Source: Cherax quadricarinatus (lineage: Eukaryota > Arthropoda > Malacostraca > Decapoda > Parastacidae). From it: a stretch of DNA of 64,000 nucleotides. The number at the start of each line of letters is the position of its first letter. Position 1 is the stretch's first letter. The DNA lies in the NCBI RefSeq assembly GCF_038502225.1, contig NW_027195394.1, positions 7,501-71,500 of the forward strand, given 5' to 3'. Below, in pieces: positions 1-11,012 of this stretch. The notes below the pieces were generated by a model. That model saw only the letters and a list, made by a program, of their open reading frames with translations. It did no database searches and was not told the DNA's origin. The position numbers and the translations under genes were made by a program.

Positions 1-2
1 CT

Positions 3-407
3 CCCAACCTTAATCACTCGCGTCCATCATCCAAAGCAAGTGTTAAGAGCCATTATTCCCGTAGCACCCGTAGTACGTACAGTACCCACAGTCAAAGAGT
101 TTGCTACAATTGTGGTTACCGTGGCCATATTGCTATTAATTGTCATGACAGTCACCCTAAGAAGCGTCGTACTGATGATGAGTACCAGTCAGATCTTCCC
201 TACTGTACTTATCATAGAATTCATGGACATGACACTTCTGAGTGCAATGCTCTCTACAACATGCAGTACTCTAGATCGTTCCGTGGCCGTTCCAACCGCA
301 GAGCCAGGAGAGGAAACAGACGTCGTGGTTCACAAACTAACCAGAACCAGGCCCATTCTTCCAATTTGGGGGAATCCGAGCGCCCAAGTCTACTCGTCCA
401 GTCGTGA
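3..407 (+). CDS. gag: Ty3/gypsy gag, C-terminal part (nucleocapsid)
   Basis: Open frame entering from the left edge of the window and ending at TGA 405-407. It carries one CCHC zinc knuckle, CYNCGYRGHIAINC (C-X2-C-X4-H-X4-C, from about 102), then a second Cys/His-rich patch (CTYHRIHGHDTSEC) and a basic Arg-rich tail rich in RGRSNRRARRGNRRR-type residues. Such a tail is expected of a retroelement nucleocapsid that packages genomic RNA. The pol frame opens at 341, overlaps this frame by about 67 bp and lies in the -1 frame, the usual Metaviridae arrangement. Matrix/capsid and the 5' LTR lie outside the window. Confidence 0.8.
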   Translation, partial: PNLNHSRPSSKASVKSHYSRSTRSTYSTHSQRVCYNCGYRGHIAINCHDSHPKKRRTDDEYQSDLPYCTYHRIHGHDTSECNALYNMQYSRSFRGRSNRRARRGNRRRGSQTNQNQAHSSNLGESERPSLLVQS

Positions 408-1828
408 CAGTAGTAGGTGATAACGAGTACACCATCCCAGTCCAGAATTCCTATGAAGCCTTAGCCAGCCTTGAGATTGACAGCCCTGCTGTTGATGCTG
501 CTTCACACGTCTCTGACGTAGAGGAATTTGGGGATGAAGTAGGAAATGCCTTCTCCGATGACAACCCACCTTTCTGTTTGCATATAACTCCTAACGAAAT
601 GATTGGTCCATTAGTACAAGCTTCTGTCCATAATGCGTCCGTTCATGTGTTCATGGACTCTGGTGCGCAAGTGAATATCATTAGGTCTAGCTTGTTTAAA
701 GAGAAGCAGTTACGACGTGTCCTCCTCGTTGAACCAACTACTGTAACCTCCCTTAGTGGAGTAGCTGGTTCTCTTCTGCGAGTCCGAGGTCAGACTTTGC
801 TCACCTTTACTATCCAAGGAAGAGACTTTACTGCTGCTTTTCTTGTTGTCGACCAGATTACTTTCCCTGGTGACCTTCTACTGGGATTTGCTTCCATGCG
901 AGACTTACGCATTGTGCTCAACCCGTACCGATGGCATGCCCAAATTGACGACTTGATCGTTCCATTCTGGGGTTACCAGCTTGGATCAGAAATCTGTCAT
1001 ACTGCTGCAGAGTATGATGTACGCATTAAGTCCTTACAAGCCAATGCATTCTCCAGTAGTGTACCCAAGCGGTCAGGCACTGGTAATTCTGTCACTCCCA
1101 TCTGTGTTCCACCTATACCTTCAGACTTGCAGGATAGTGTTCCGTTGCCTCAAGTGTCCGAGGACACTCAGACTGCCTTGAGTGCACAACCTATCCCTGC
1201 AATGACTGCTAGTTCGAGCAGTAGTTTCTCCACAGGGGATGCCTTGTCAGAAAACGATTACTTGAAACTAGTAATGCCATCTCTTGTTGATGTCACATGC
1301 CGTCTGCAGAAAGACGTCTCTGTTGCGGCTAGTGCTCTCACTAGAGTGTCTGTTGTTGTTCCTAATGTTCCAGAAGGTGATAACGTCCTAGTTGACAGTG
1401 ATTCCTGCAAGGTCAAAGGTTTATTTGTTGAACCTTCCTTACACATTGTAAGAGACAGTAAGATCCATTTACTCCTTGCTAACACTTTGGGTCACAGTGT
1501 TCGTCTCAGAGCAAATACCAACCTCGTTGACCTAGTTCACTATCCTTACCCTGTTCAAGTACAGGATGACGTGCCACCTGACCAGTGGGTCGGTGCTATT
1601 TCAACAGTGGAGACCTCATCCACTCCGCTGGATCAATCTATCCCACCAGTTGAGGAGAAAGACTTAGCTCCCACTGATTTCCCAGATGGAGTCCAGCGCT
1701 TGTTGACGCTGTTGAACAAACGTCGTAAAGCCATTGCCTTACCAGGTGAGAAGATGGGTATAACGAACTTATTGTCCCATCGTATTCCACTTGAACCTGG
1801 TACGAGACCTATTTATATACACAAATAA
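341..1828 (+). pseudogene. pol: Ty3/gypsy pol, first part: aspartic protease and linker
   Basis: The -1 frame relative to gag opens after TAA 338-340. The retropepsin active site is FMDSGAQVNII (Asp-Ser-Gly-Ala near nt 656). The second conserved protease element is LLLGFASMRDL (nt 875-905). A long linker leads to the start of reverse transcriptase, where the frame is interrupted by the palindromic insertion at 1821. The last residues before TAA 1826-1828 come from that insertion. Apart from the insertion the frame is open, so the element was probably intact when it was hit. Confidence 0.85.
365..371 (+). promoter_or_regulatory. Candidate -1 ribosomal frameshift site (gag-pol)
   Basis: T TTG GGG in the gag frame fits the X XXY YYZ slippery heptamer and lies inside the 341-407 gag/pol overlap. 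Slipping back one base here moves ribosomes from gag into the pol frame. I did not establish a downstream pseudoknot. U UUG GGG is not among the strongest known slippery sequences, so this is a candidate only. Confidence 0.4.
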
Positions 1829-2006
1829 CCCGCACATAAAAGAGAGAAGCTTACGACGACGTTTCGGTCCGACTTGGACCATTGACAAAGTCACACTGTG
1901 ACTTTGTCAATGGTCCAAGTCGTACCAAAACGTCGTCGTAAGCTTCTCTCTTTTATGTGAGGGTTATTTGTGTATCGTTCCAGTCACGGTATTGTGCCTT
2001 TTTGTT
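1821..2006. mobile_element. Palindromic retroposon P3 inserted in gypsy pol
   Basis: Two near-complementary arms (about 1820-1893 and 1897-1975) meet at a short centre and are followed by an unpaired tail ending TTTTTGTT. The 14-bp target acctatttatatac occurs at 1807-1820 and again at 2007-2020, so the net insertion is exactly 200 bp. The pol frame is shifted by 200 mod 3 across it, consistent with recent insertion into an intact frame. The arms contain a 5-bp stem GGTCC/GGACC followed by GAAACGTC (minus strand 1859-1888), resembling a hammerhead core but with one core change (TTGTCAA box). The long target duplication argues for target-primed reverse transcription rather than a DNA transposon. 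Confidence 0.75.
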
Positions 2007-4836
2007 ACCTATTTATATACCTGCGTACAGAATGCCTCATTCCCAAGTTGCTGTCACAGAGGAACTGATCAATAAAATGCTCAATGATGGAGTTATTGCA
2101 CCTAGCAATTCACCCTGGAATGCGCCCTTGATCCTAGTGCCTAAGAAGGACGGCACTTGGCACCTGGTGATTGACTTTAGGAAGTTAAATGCGAAAACCA
2201 TTCCAGATCACTTCCCACTTCCTGTACTAGGTGACCTTTTACGCAATATCGGAGATAACAAAGTCTTCTCGACCCTGGACTTGTTACAGGGGTTTTGGCA
2301 AGTCCCTCTTCACGAGGACAGCCAAGAGCTAACTGCATTCTCCACTCCTACAGGTCATTATCACTTCCTCCGTATGGCGTTTGGATTACGATCCTCCCCT
2401 ATCACGTTCTCAAGGCTCATGACTAATATCTTTAGAGGTCTCATAGGTAATGCACTTATGGTGTACTTAGATGACGTAATCGTCATGTCTAAAGACGTGG
2501 ATACACACTTGAAAAGACTTGATGTAGTACTTGGTAAGCTTGAAGAAGCCAATTTAAAGATCAAACTGTCTAAATGTCAATTTTTCAGATCAGAAATTAA
2601 GTTTCTTGGTCACGTAGTCACTCCTAGAGGGGTTACGACTGACCAAAGTAAAGTAATTGCAGTACTAAATTTTCCAACTCCCAAAACTGCTGATGCCGTA
2701 AGATCCTTTGTGGGCTTAGCAGGTTTTTATAGATCTTTCATTGCCAATTTTTCTTCCATAGCTGCTCCTCTAACTGAGTTGCTTAAGAAAGATGCTCCTT
2801 TTGTTTGGACCTTCCGTCAAGAAAGAGCATTCCAAACTCTAAAAGAAAAGCTAACGTCTGCTCCAATTTTGAAATTCCCAGAATTTTCTAAGCCCTTCTA
2901 TCTAACAACTGATGCTAGTTCAATTGGCATAGGTGCCGTACTAGCTCAGAAGACTGATGGCAAGTACAACGCAGTTGCATTTGCTAGCCGAGTCCTTACG
3001 AAGGCTGAACGTAATTATACAGTAACGGAGCAAGAAGCTTTAGCAATAGTATGGTCTTTAAAGCACTTCCGAGACATTATTTACCAGTACCCTGTTCATG
3101 TCTTGACAGACCATGCGCCACTGATACCTTTATTCCAGAACAAACAGCCTACTGGAAGGTTAGCCAGATGGACCTTGACTATCCAAGAGTTCAATCCCAC
3201 TTTTGAACATTTACCTGGCAAGTCGAATGTAGTCGCAGATGCTTTATCGCGACACGTTAGTGTAGTTACTGCAGATCCTCCATTTACTGTCGAGGATGTC
3301 AAAACTGCCCAAAGAACAGATCCCATGTGGTCTGGTGTGATTCGATTCCTGCTCCAGGAAGATCTTATTCTTACTGTGAAGCCACCAGCACCCATTAGTG
3401 ACTTTGTAATGAGCCAAGAATTACTGTATCGAACAGCCGAGTTGGGTACTCCAAGCAGAAGAGTTTACCAGTTAGTAATTCCACAGTCACTAGTGAACGT
3501 AGCTCTACAGCTAGTTCATGATGCACCAGGTGTTGCACACCCTGGTATGGATCGTTCTGTGAAACAAGCCAGAATGAAATACTTTTGGCCACGTATGGCA
3601 ACTGACATTTCCGAGTATGTTAAGAAATGTAGTGTCTGTATGCAACATAAAGGAAATGTCAATGGTCCTAACCCAATCCAAGTGTACCCAACCACTAGCG
3701 AACCGTGGGAAAGAGTTGCCCTTGACTTGTTAACCAATTTTAAATGTTCCCTCCAAGGCAACAAACATCTGTGTGTTATGGTAGACCATTTCACCAGATA
3801 TTGTGAGTTAGTTCCTATTGCAGATAAGACTGCAGAGACAGTAGCTAAAGCGTTTAAAGAACGCATTATCTGCAGGCATACCACCCCTAAATCCTTAGTA
3901 ACAGATAATGGAGGTGAATTCTGTAATGAGATTCTTGAAAATTTGTGTACTTTATACAAGATCTCTAAATCCACCATTGTTCCTCATCATCCTGCTAGCA
4001 ATGGGTTAGCCGAAAGAACCAATAAAAAGGTACTTGATGTCCTGAGAGCCACTATCAACCCCAATAGTGAAACTTGGGATGAAGTCATACCAGATGTTCA
4101 ATGTGCCATAAATTCTGCTTACAATGTTTCCATAGGTGATACTCCACATTATGCATTGTATGGTGTAGACAAGCGTTTACCCTATGAGTTGTTATATTCC
4201 ACTCCGAAACCTAATTACAACCCTGATGATTTCGTAGCAACTCGTACCAGCATGGCTCAGAGTGTTTTTAGAAGAATCCGTGAAACACTTCATAAATCAA
4301 CAGCAGAATTTACTAGAGTAACTAATAGCCATGCTAAGCCATCAAAAGTCAAAGTAGGTTCAAGAGTAATGCTGACAAATTTCAACAAAACATCCGAAAT
4401 GCCTAAGCTCGATCAAAAGTTTGTCGGACCTTATCGAGTAGTAGAACATATCTCTGGTAATAAGTATAAGGTTAGAGAAATTAGTACTGGTAAGTACAAA
4501 GAATCGCATTTAGATCATATGAAATTAGTATGCGATGTTGAGGATATTGCTACCCAGACTAATATGACAGATGCTGAAAATCCTCTTGACTCTGTACCCT
4601 CTACCTCAGATACTCAGTCAGATACTCAACCTGAATGTCGTTACTCCTTGCGTACTCGACAAGTAATGAGAAACCCACAAGTATCTTTTGTAGATACTCG
4701 TTTAGATCTCCCTCAGTCAAGGCATGTGTTAGCCATTGCAGAGGAATTCGATCCTCCCAGAGATGATAACCATTCTGCATATGTAAACCTCACCCTCGCA
4801 GAATTGGGTTTAAATGTACATAGTCTGTATAACTAG
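1957..4836 (+). pseudogene. pol: Ty3/gypsy pol, second part: RT, RNase H, integrase
   Basis: A 959-codon open frame whose first ~18 codons derive from the P3 insertion; true pol begins near 2007. Reverse transcriptase contains FSTLDLLQGFWQ and the catalytic YLDD (residues ~170-173). RNase H starts at TTDASSIGIGAVLAQ (~317). Integrase has an HHCC finger (H521, H528, C558, C561) and a D590, D650, E686 triad with 35 residues between the last two. The C-terminal GPY/F module is KFVGPYRVVEHISGNKYKV. The protein ends with a Ser/Thr/Gln-rich tail at TAG 4834-4836. No chromodomain is evident. Pol is intact over this span; only the upstream insertion separates it from protease. Confidence 0.92.
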
Positions 4837-5128
4837 ATGTCCGAGATGAAGTAAATTGTCAACTGTTTGTTATTAACTGATTAGTTTTTCAGAAATATTT
4901 TTTTTTTCGTGTTCACGTTCCCTCCGTATTCTGAGAATTTGACAGTAATAGTCTGAGTGCACCAGATGCTTTTGCTGTTAATTTCACCTTGTATATATAT
5001 ATTTATTCTTCCTCAGAATCCGTAGAGTGCTTGAATACAGATCGATCGATCAATTCCATCCATATTGTACAATGATTTGCTCTTATAGTTTGTAATGCAT
5101 TACGTTAAAACCCATTACGTAAAACTCA
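4837..5128 (+). other. Gypsy 3' untranslated region
   Basis: AT-rich non-coding DNA between the pol stop and the candidate LTR, including a T9 run and an ATAT stretch. I see no clear polypurine tract and no envelope-like ORF, so this is an env-less gypsy element. Confidence 0.5.
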
Positions 5129-5510
5129 TGTTGTAACATCCATTATGATACCATCCATTAGTTCTAAGTTATATATGAATTTGTTATTGTATAGAATCAG
5201 CCCAGAACCGCCTGCCTGTTCAGCCTATAGATAGTAGTGTATGTCGAGACGACATACGTAACATGACCGAGCTGTCAGCATAGTTGCTGATCCCTGTGTT
5301 ATATAGCATAGCATATTAGTATCATCCATGTGCTTTAGATAGGAGATCCCTTGTAGGCCTGTGACTTTGTGTGACGTCACGGGATGCGCATGTGTAGGCT
5401 CGTACCTCTGCCTCCCCCTCACTCGGCGTAGACATCCAGGCGAAGAACACGGCAAGGCTGGGCTCCATTCCTCATCACCTCAGTCTGACAATATATGTTA
5501 CCATCCAACA
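5129..5510 (+). repeat. Candidate 3' LTR of the gypsy element
   Basis: Boundaries were chosen because the segment starts TGTTGTAACATCC and ends ACCATCCAACA, giving a perfect 5-bp terminal inverted repeat TGTTG/CAACA. It contains a TATA-like GTTATATAGCATAGC. The other LTR is outside the window, so the ends cannot be confirmed, and the expected polypurine tract just upstream is weak. Confidence 0.35.
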
Positions 5511-5561
5511 AGTGTGTCTACCTTCAACCCTCGATATCTCCATTTAAGAACCCCTACTATA

Positions 5562-6155
5562 CTCCTTCTCCTCCTCCTCCTTCTCCTCCTCCTCCTTCTC
5601 CTCCTCCTTCTCCTCCTCCTTCTCCTCCTCCTCCTTCTCCTCCTCCTCCTTCTCCTCCTCCTCCTTCTCCTCCTCCTCCTTCTCCTCCTCCTACTCCTCC
5701 TCCTCCTTCTCCTCCTCCTCCTTCTCCTCCTCCTTCTCCTCCTCCTCCTCCTCCTCCTCCTTCTCCTCCTCCTCCTCCTTCTCCTCCTCCTCCTCCTTCT
5801 CCTCCTCCTCCTCCTTCTCCTCCTCCTTTTCCTTTTCCTCCTCCTCCTCTTCTTTTTCCTCCTCCTTTTCCTTCTCCTTTTACTCCTCCTCCTCCTCCTA
5901 TTCCTCCTCCTCCTTTTCCTCCTCCTCCTCCACCTTTTCCTCCTCCTCCTCCTTTTCCTCCTCCTCCTCCTACTTTTCCTCCTCCTACTTTTCCTCCTCC
6001 TCCTTTTCCTCCTCCTCCTCCTTTTCCTCCTCCTCCTCTTTTTCCTCCTCCTCCTTTTCCTTCTTCTACTTTTCCTCCTCCTCCTTTTCCTCCTCCTCCT
6101 CCTTTTCCTCCTCCTCCTCCTTTTCCTCCTCCTCCTCCTTTTCCTCCTCCTCCTC
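5562..6155. repeat. Polypyrimidine minisatellite (TCC/CTC)n
   Basis: About 590 bp of almost pure C/T on the plus strand. The left half is built of CTCCTCCTCCTT-type units of 12-15 bp; the right half switches to TTTTCCTCCTCCTCC units. Only scattered A interruptions occur. The long open frames across it (poly-Leu, Ser-Pro, Arg-Lys) are artefacts of the repeat. Confidence 0.95.
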
Positions 6156-6172
6156 ATTATTATTATTATTAT
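6156..6172. repeat. (ATT)n microsatellite
   Basis: A short ATT run directly abutting the polypyrimidine tract. Confidence 0.9.
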
Positions 6173-7094
6173 ATACTTCCACATATCCAAAACATTGCTG
6201 GGACCTATAAATATATATTCCAAGACAATAGTAAATGGCCAAGGCAGGTGTAAATGTCCACCTGTCAATGTGTTTGTGACAATGTGAGTACAATTTCTGC
6301 ACCTAATACTAGTGTCAGAACAAAGATTGGCTATGAAATGACAAGAACTATTATAAACTGTAATTATCAGAACATAAAAATTATATAAAATATGAAAAAA
6401 TAGAAAAAAAAACATATATCGGCAACACTTCTGCAAGGGCAGGACTTCATGTTGCTGTCAAGTGAGCATCCAGTGCCAACTTCTTGGCCTCATATCTCTG
6501 TAAGTACTGACCCTAATTTTTTTTTTTTAGCCTATAACATTTAGAAAAATGTGCTCTTTATTTTCATTAACAAAAATTATTCTTTTATTTTTCAAAATAT
6601 TCAAGGCACTGGGGTAGTGAACGTATATATATGTTTGGACCGTTTACGGGTTAAACTTTGTATTTCATAGTAAGATAGTCTAGGTTATCTAAGTCTGCAA
6701 CATAATACAAGTTCCTCTTTCTGTTCTGTAATTTACCATTTGTCATTTGCTACCATTCGTATTGTAGTTAACTGCACAAGAAGTCTTGCATAATTAATGG
6801 CCTTCTTTTGTCCTTACTATTTCTTGTATCTACTGATTTATGTATTTTTATTGTAGGTACGGCCCAGAGAAATAATTTTCATTATGATTATCATGCTCAT
6901 TGGGAAGTGCCAAACAAATACCAGTCGTAGAGCACCTGGGGAATATGCGCTAATTAGGTGTGATCCAAGGAAGTGGAAGGTAGCTCCAACTCAAGGCACC
7001 TTCCTTGAAGACTGTATATTCATGAATAAATATTATAAAGCAGGAGGTGGGTCAAAGTTTCGCTGTCATTATCACTGGGTATCGGCTAATTTTG
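6173..7094. other. No gene seen; contains a GGGTTAA-ended repeat block
   Basis: AT-rich DNA with no convincing ORF. At about 6604-6653 there is a block running from gtagtgaacgtatatatatg to cgggttaa. A related block occurs at 18890-18942 and 23840-23873, so it is part of an interspersed repeat. Confidence 0.6.
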
Positions 7095-7290
7095 ATGGTA
7101 TCAGTGCAGTATTGGTATTATCATTGGCTTAAAGCTGAGTATTGGTAGGCATCAGCCAGTTTTGATGGCACTGGTATTGGTACCAGTACCGGTGGGCACT
7201 GGCTAACTCTGATAGGATCATAATCGATATTGGCCTAAATTTGAGTATCGGTATCAGTATCAGCAAAAAAATTGGTATCATCCCATCCCT
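7095..7290. repeat. Degenerate GGTAT-rich tandem region
   Basis: Imperfect tandem iterations of GGTATTGGTATC / GGCATCAG-type words, ending in ATCATCCCATCCCTA. The terminal agggatggga (minus strand) next to ggtacc-like iterations resembles some hAT-type non-autonomous elements, but only one end is visible. Confidence 0.4.
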
Positions 7291-7759
7291 ATTATTAAGA
7301 AACAAACTATGATAGACATTAACATCAACCACTAACTGTGGCACAACCATTACAGAATATTTAAAATACATAATTAGCTCAAGATTAAAACACCAACTGT
7401 TGTAGTTGATGTAACTGTGTTTGATTTATCTGTTTGGAAATAAATACAGTATGTCTATGCATTTCACTCTTAAATAATCTCTTAGTCCTCATATCCTAAA
7501 AGAACTGATATACAGGAATTCATCAGGGATTCAGGCAATATTGCTCATTCTGAAAACATCCTTTTTTTTAGAAAGACTGAGACAGTGTATCTGTTGATAG
7601 TGTACCTGCTGAACTCACTGTAATGTGTGTAAGCTAGCCTTTTGCTTACACATCTTGTAGCCTGTATGTTTGCTCTTGACAAGAGTAATGATACATAGTA
7701 GGCCAGAAAAGCTAACCCTAATGAATTCTCATGTAAGAATCTATTAGATTGAGTGCTAG
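7291..7759. other. No feature seen
   Basis: AT-rich, no convincing ORF or repeat structure. Confidence 0.5.
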
Positions 7760-8044
7760 CACACTCAGTTCACACAGTGAGGTCCATGGTTCGATCCCCA
7801 GTACGGGGATCAAACCATTAGGATGTGTTTCCTTAAGACACCTGCTGTCCCTGTTCACCTAACAGTAAAATAGGTACCTAGGTGTTAGTTTACTGATACG
7901 AGTCACATCCTGGGAACAAAATTGCCTAATCTGTCCAAAATGCTCTGCATAACAAGGGTTTTTCTATATGATGGTATGTTACTGATGTCAGCTAGGCCTG
8001 TATATGTTGTACATGTACTTGTAAAAATTAAGATTATTATTATG
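7760..8044 (+). mobile_element. tRNA-derived SINE (5'-truncated) with ATT tail
   Basis: A good RNA polymerase III B box, GGTTCGATCCC (7787-7797), sits in a tRNA T-arm-like context (ccatGGTTCGATCCCcagt). A recognisable A box is missing, so the head is truncated or decayed. A ~230-bp body follows, ending in a short ATT run at 8031-8043. An ATT tail is typical of SINEs mobilised by LINEs with simple-repeat 3' ends. Confidence 0.6.
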
Positions 8045-9177
8045 CAGTGGAACTCTGGTTTCCGAACTTAATCCATTCCAGAAGGTTGTTCTAAAACCAA
8101 AATGTGTGAAAACTGAATCAACATTTCTCATGAGAAATACTATACAGTTAATCTGTTCCAGACACCCAAAAATATTAACGTAAAATAATTTTTTTAAAGA
8201 TTAACTCTAGTGTTGTAGCTCTTCAGTGATTAGCTCTTCCCTGTGGTCATCCACCAACTCTTCCACATTCATTACTTACTCTAAAATATTTGTAGTCTTA
8301 ATGTAGGGCGAGAGGTGAGTAGTACTTTTTTGTAGGAAGTCAATGTGTCTGACTTTTTTGGATTATCCTAGGTTCTCTACACATATGCTGCTATGTATGA
8401 TAATCTATGTAACTGTATTTGTGTATATCTGAATAAACTTACTAAGTTGCCGGTAGGTAGCTGGTAGGTAGCCTGGGCTACTTACATACACCTACCTACA
8501 TAGCTGCACGATATTTAATGCAGCCCAGAGACATATTACCATCAACGTGCCTTGTTCATTGAGTTTAATCGTTTCTAACAACTACCTTTAGATGCCATCA
8601 TAAACAAAGGAAAAAGTAATGAATAATTCAAGCCGAGAATTGTAAACAAAAGCCAGACGCAGATTCATACAGTTTTCCCTAATGCACGACCAGAGAAAAA
8701 GAGAAAACGTAATGTTTTCCCTCCACAGACTACACCCTTCGATGGCATAAACACATATGAACATTGCATGTTTATATGTGTTTCTTATATAATTTTGAAG
8801 AAAATATCACAGATGGATGAATGAAAATGTCTATATTAACATAAAATAAGACATTTAATGTGCCCAAGAGTGATTATTATTAAATATACATAGCATATAA
8901 ACATTGCATGTTTATACTATGCTATGTAATGTGTTTCTTATATAATTTTGAAGAAAACATCATAGATGGATTAATGAAAATGTCTATATTAACAAAAAAC
9001 AAGACATTTAATGTGCCCAAGAGTGAGTCACGAATATATGAGTGGCCCAGGCAGACGCATCTGATACGTATGATTTCCGGATCAAGGTCCGATATCCGGA
9101 GCAAAATTTTGCACAAAAAACGGTTCTAAAACCAAACTGTCCAATAACTGGGGCATGTGGAAACCAGGGTTCCACTG
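8045..9177. mobile_element. Tigger/pogo-type MITE inserted in the SINE tail
   Basis: Terminal inverted repeats CAGTGGAACTCTGGTTTCC (left) and GGAAACCAGGGTTCCACTG (right). ATT repeat flanks both sides, so it landed in the SINE's ATT tail; TA follows on the right, but the left TA has become TG. CAGTGG termini with a TA target are typical of Tigger/pogo elements. No transposase is encoded. Internally a segment at about 8760-8873 is repeated at 8900-9025. Confidence 0.7.
8760..9025. repeat. Internal tandem duplication within the MITE
   Basis: Both copies run from aacattgcatgtttata, through cttatataattttgaagaaa, to aatgtgcccaagagtga. They differ by a few substitutions and a small extra palindromic insert at the start of the second copy. 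Confidence 0.85.
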
Positions 9178-9245
9178 TATTATTATTATTATAAAACTTA
9201 AACTAGTACTCACAGTCAAATAACATTAGTGAGCATTTTCTTATA

Positions 9246-9788
9246 CAGGTCTCCCTCAACATTCGCGAGGGTTAGGGGATCAAGAGCCTCGTGAATGTTC
9301 AAAAACCGTGAATGTTTGGTGCCCCAATATATTGTAGGGAAATATATTACAATACTGCTTCCTTAACTTGTTGAACCATGAATAATCATAAAATACATGA
9401 AAACGTCGTGAATTGTACTAAATATATACATGTTATGCTTTAATAACGTATGTTATTTAATAACATGTATGTTAAAAACATGTATGTTATTAAATACCAC
9501 AGACTCCACCACTGCCTCCACCAATGCCTCCACCAATGCCTCCACCACTGCGAGTCCCTACTACCCTCCCTCCGACCCCCGCAACTGGCAGCCAGCCCTC
9601 CCACCACTCAGTGTGGTAAGTGTTTTGTTTGTTCATTATTTGCTATTAAACTACAGAATAAATAATGTAAACCCATTCATGACTGCATATTGGAATGGCC
9701 ATTAGGAAAGGTATTAGACGGTGACATCATGTGTTTACTCTTGAACACAGCAAAGAATCGAACATTTCTGCTATTGCTAATAATAACA

Positions 9789-9825
<37 letters not shown>

Positions 9826-10319
9826 CGATATAATTGAAGAAGGAAATTGTACAAAAATACGAGGGAGTGGTTGACACATCGTCAGTGTGACTTTGTTTAT
9901 GCTGGAGTGAACATTAGTCTCCCTGCTCTTCCAAACATTTCACAATAATTCAGTGGTTGAGGCAGTGGTATTTAATAACATATATGTTATAAATAATAAC
10001 AGTACATGTTATTATTAATAACATGTATTATTATTATGTATGTATTTAATAACATAGTATATGTTATAAATAATAATAGTACATATTATTAATAACATGT
10101 ATTATTATTAACATGTATGTTATTAAATACCACTGCCTCAATCACTGCCTCTACCACTCCAGTCACACTCAATCTACAAGCACCAAACACAATGAATTAC
10201 TGTGAAATGTTTGGAAGAGCAGGGAGACTAATGTTCATTCCAGCATAAACAAAGTCACACTGACGATGTGTCAACCACTCCCTCGTATTTTTGTACAATT
10301 TCCTTCTTCAATTATATCA

Positions 10320-10374
<55 letters not shown>

Positions 10375-10738
10375 TGTTATTATTAGCTGCAGCAGAAATG
10401 TTTAATTCTTTGCAGTGTTCAAGAGTAAACACATGATGTCACCGTCTAATACCTGTCCGAATAGCCATTCCAATATGCAGTCATGAATGGGTTTGCATTA
10501 TTTATACTGTAGTTTAATAGCAAATAATGAACAAACAAAACACTCACCACACTGAGTGGTGGGAGGGCTGGCTGCCAGTTGCGGGGGTCGGAGGGAGGGT
10601 AGTAGGGACTCGCAGGTGGCGGGAAACTTAAATACGATTTGGCGGCTGGGAATTTGGTGGCTGGGAATTTGGCGGTTGGGAATTCGCGAATGTGTGAAGC
10701 CCGTGACAGTTGAAAACGTGAATGTTGAGGGAGACCTG
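9246..10738. mobile_element. 1.49-kb foldback (long inverted repeat) element
   Basis: Ends are CAGGTCTCCCTCAACATTCG and its complement, flanked by TA on both sides (9244-9245, 10739-10740), suggesting a pogo/Tc1-type insertion. Two long arms (about 9500-9960 and 10150-10620) are inverted copies of one another, each containing a GC-rich block, a (AAT)n or (ATT)n run and the same tail. The centre (about 9960-10140) is AT-rich and itself palindromic (aataacatgtatgttatt). Arm-encoded frames reading YYPPSDPRNWQPALPP on both strands mirror each other because of the inverted repeat. No transposase. Confidence 0.8.
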
Positions 10739-11012
10739 TATTGCATTTAAAATAACTGTCACTGAAAGTTGTACACTGGGTGCTCAAATTTTATTTTGTG
10801 ATATTCTGAAAGCAGGGGGGCATCAAGAGTATCTCACTGGTGACTGAATTTCCTGGGAGAAAAATCTTTAAAAAATTTGAATACTGTATATCTTTGAAGC
10901 TATAAGTATTTTATTAAATATAACATCACTGCATCTATATACAATTACATTATTATCACTCTTTTTTACAATTTAGAGACCCATAAAAAATTTGGTTGGC
11001 TTTTTTGGGTCT

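Noticed and set aside
40..420. 126-codon ORF at the left edge
   Set aside because: Shadow frame of gag, whose zinc knuckle is in another frame.
1850..1950. P3 palindrome as a DNA-transposon MITE
   Set aside because: A 14-bp target duplication and an asymmetric tail do not fit a cut-and-paste MITE; retroposition fits better.
5361..6436. 300-codon frames of poly-Leu, Ser-Pro and Arg-Lys
   Set aside because: Translations of the polypyrimidine tract in different frames and strands; no independent coding evidence.
9430..10787. Two ORFs on opposite strands sharing YYPPSDPRNWQPALPP
   Set aside because: They mirror each other only because they lie in the arms of the foldback element; no homologous family recognised and no start context.
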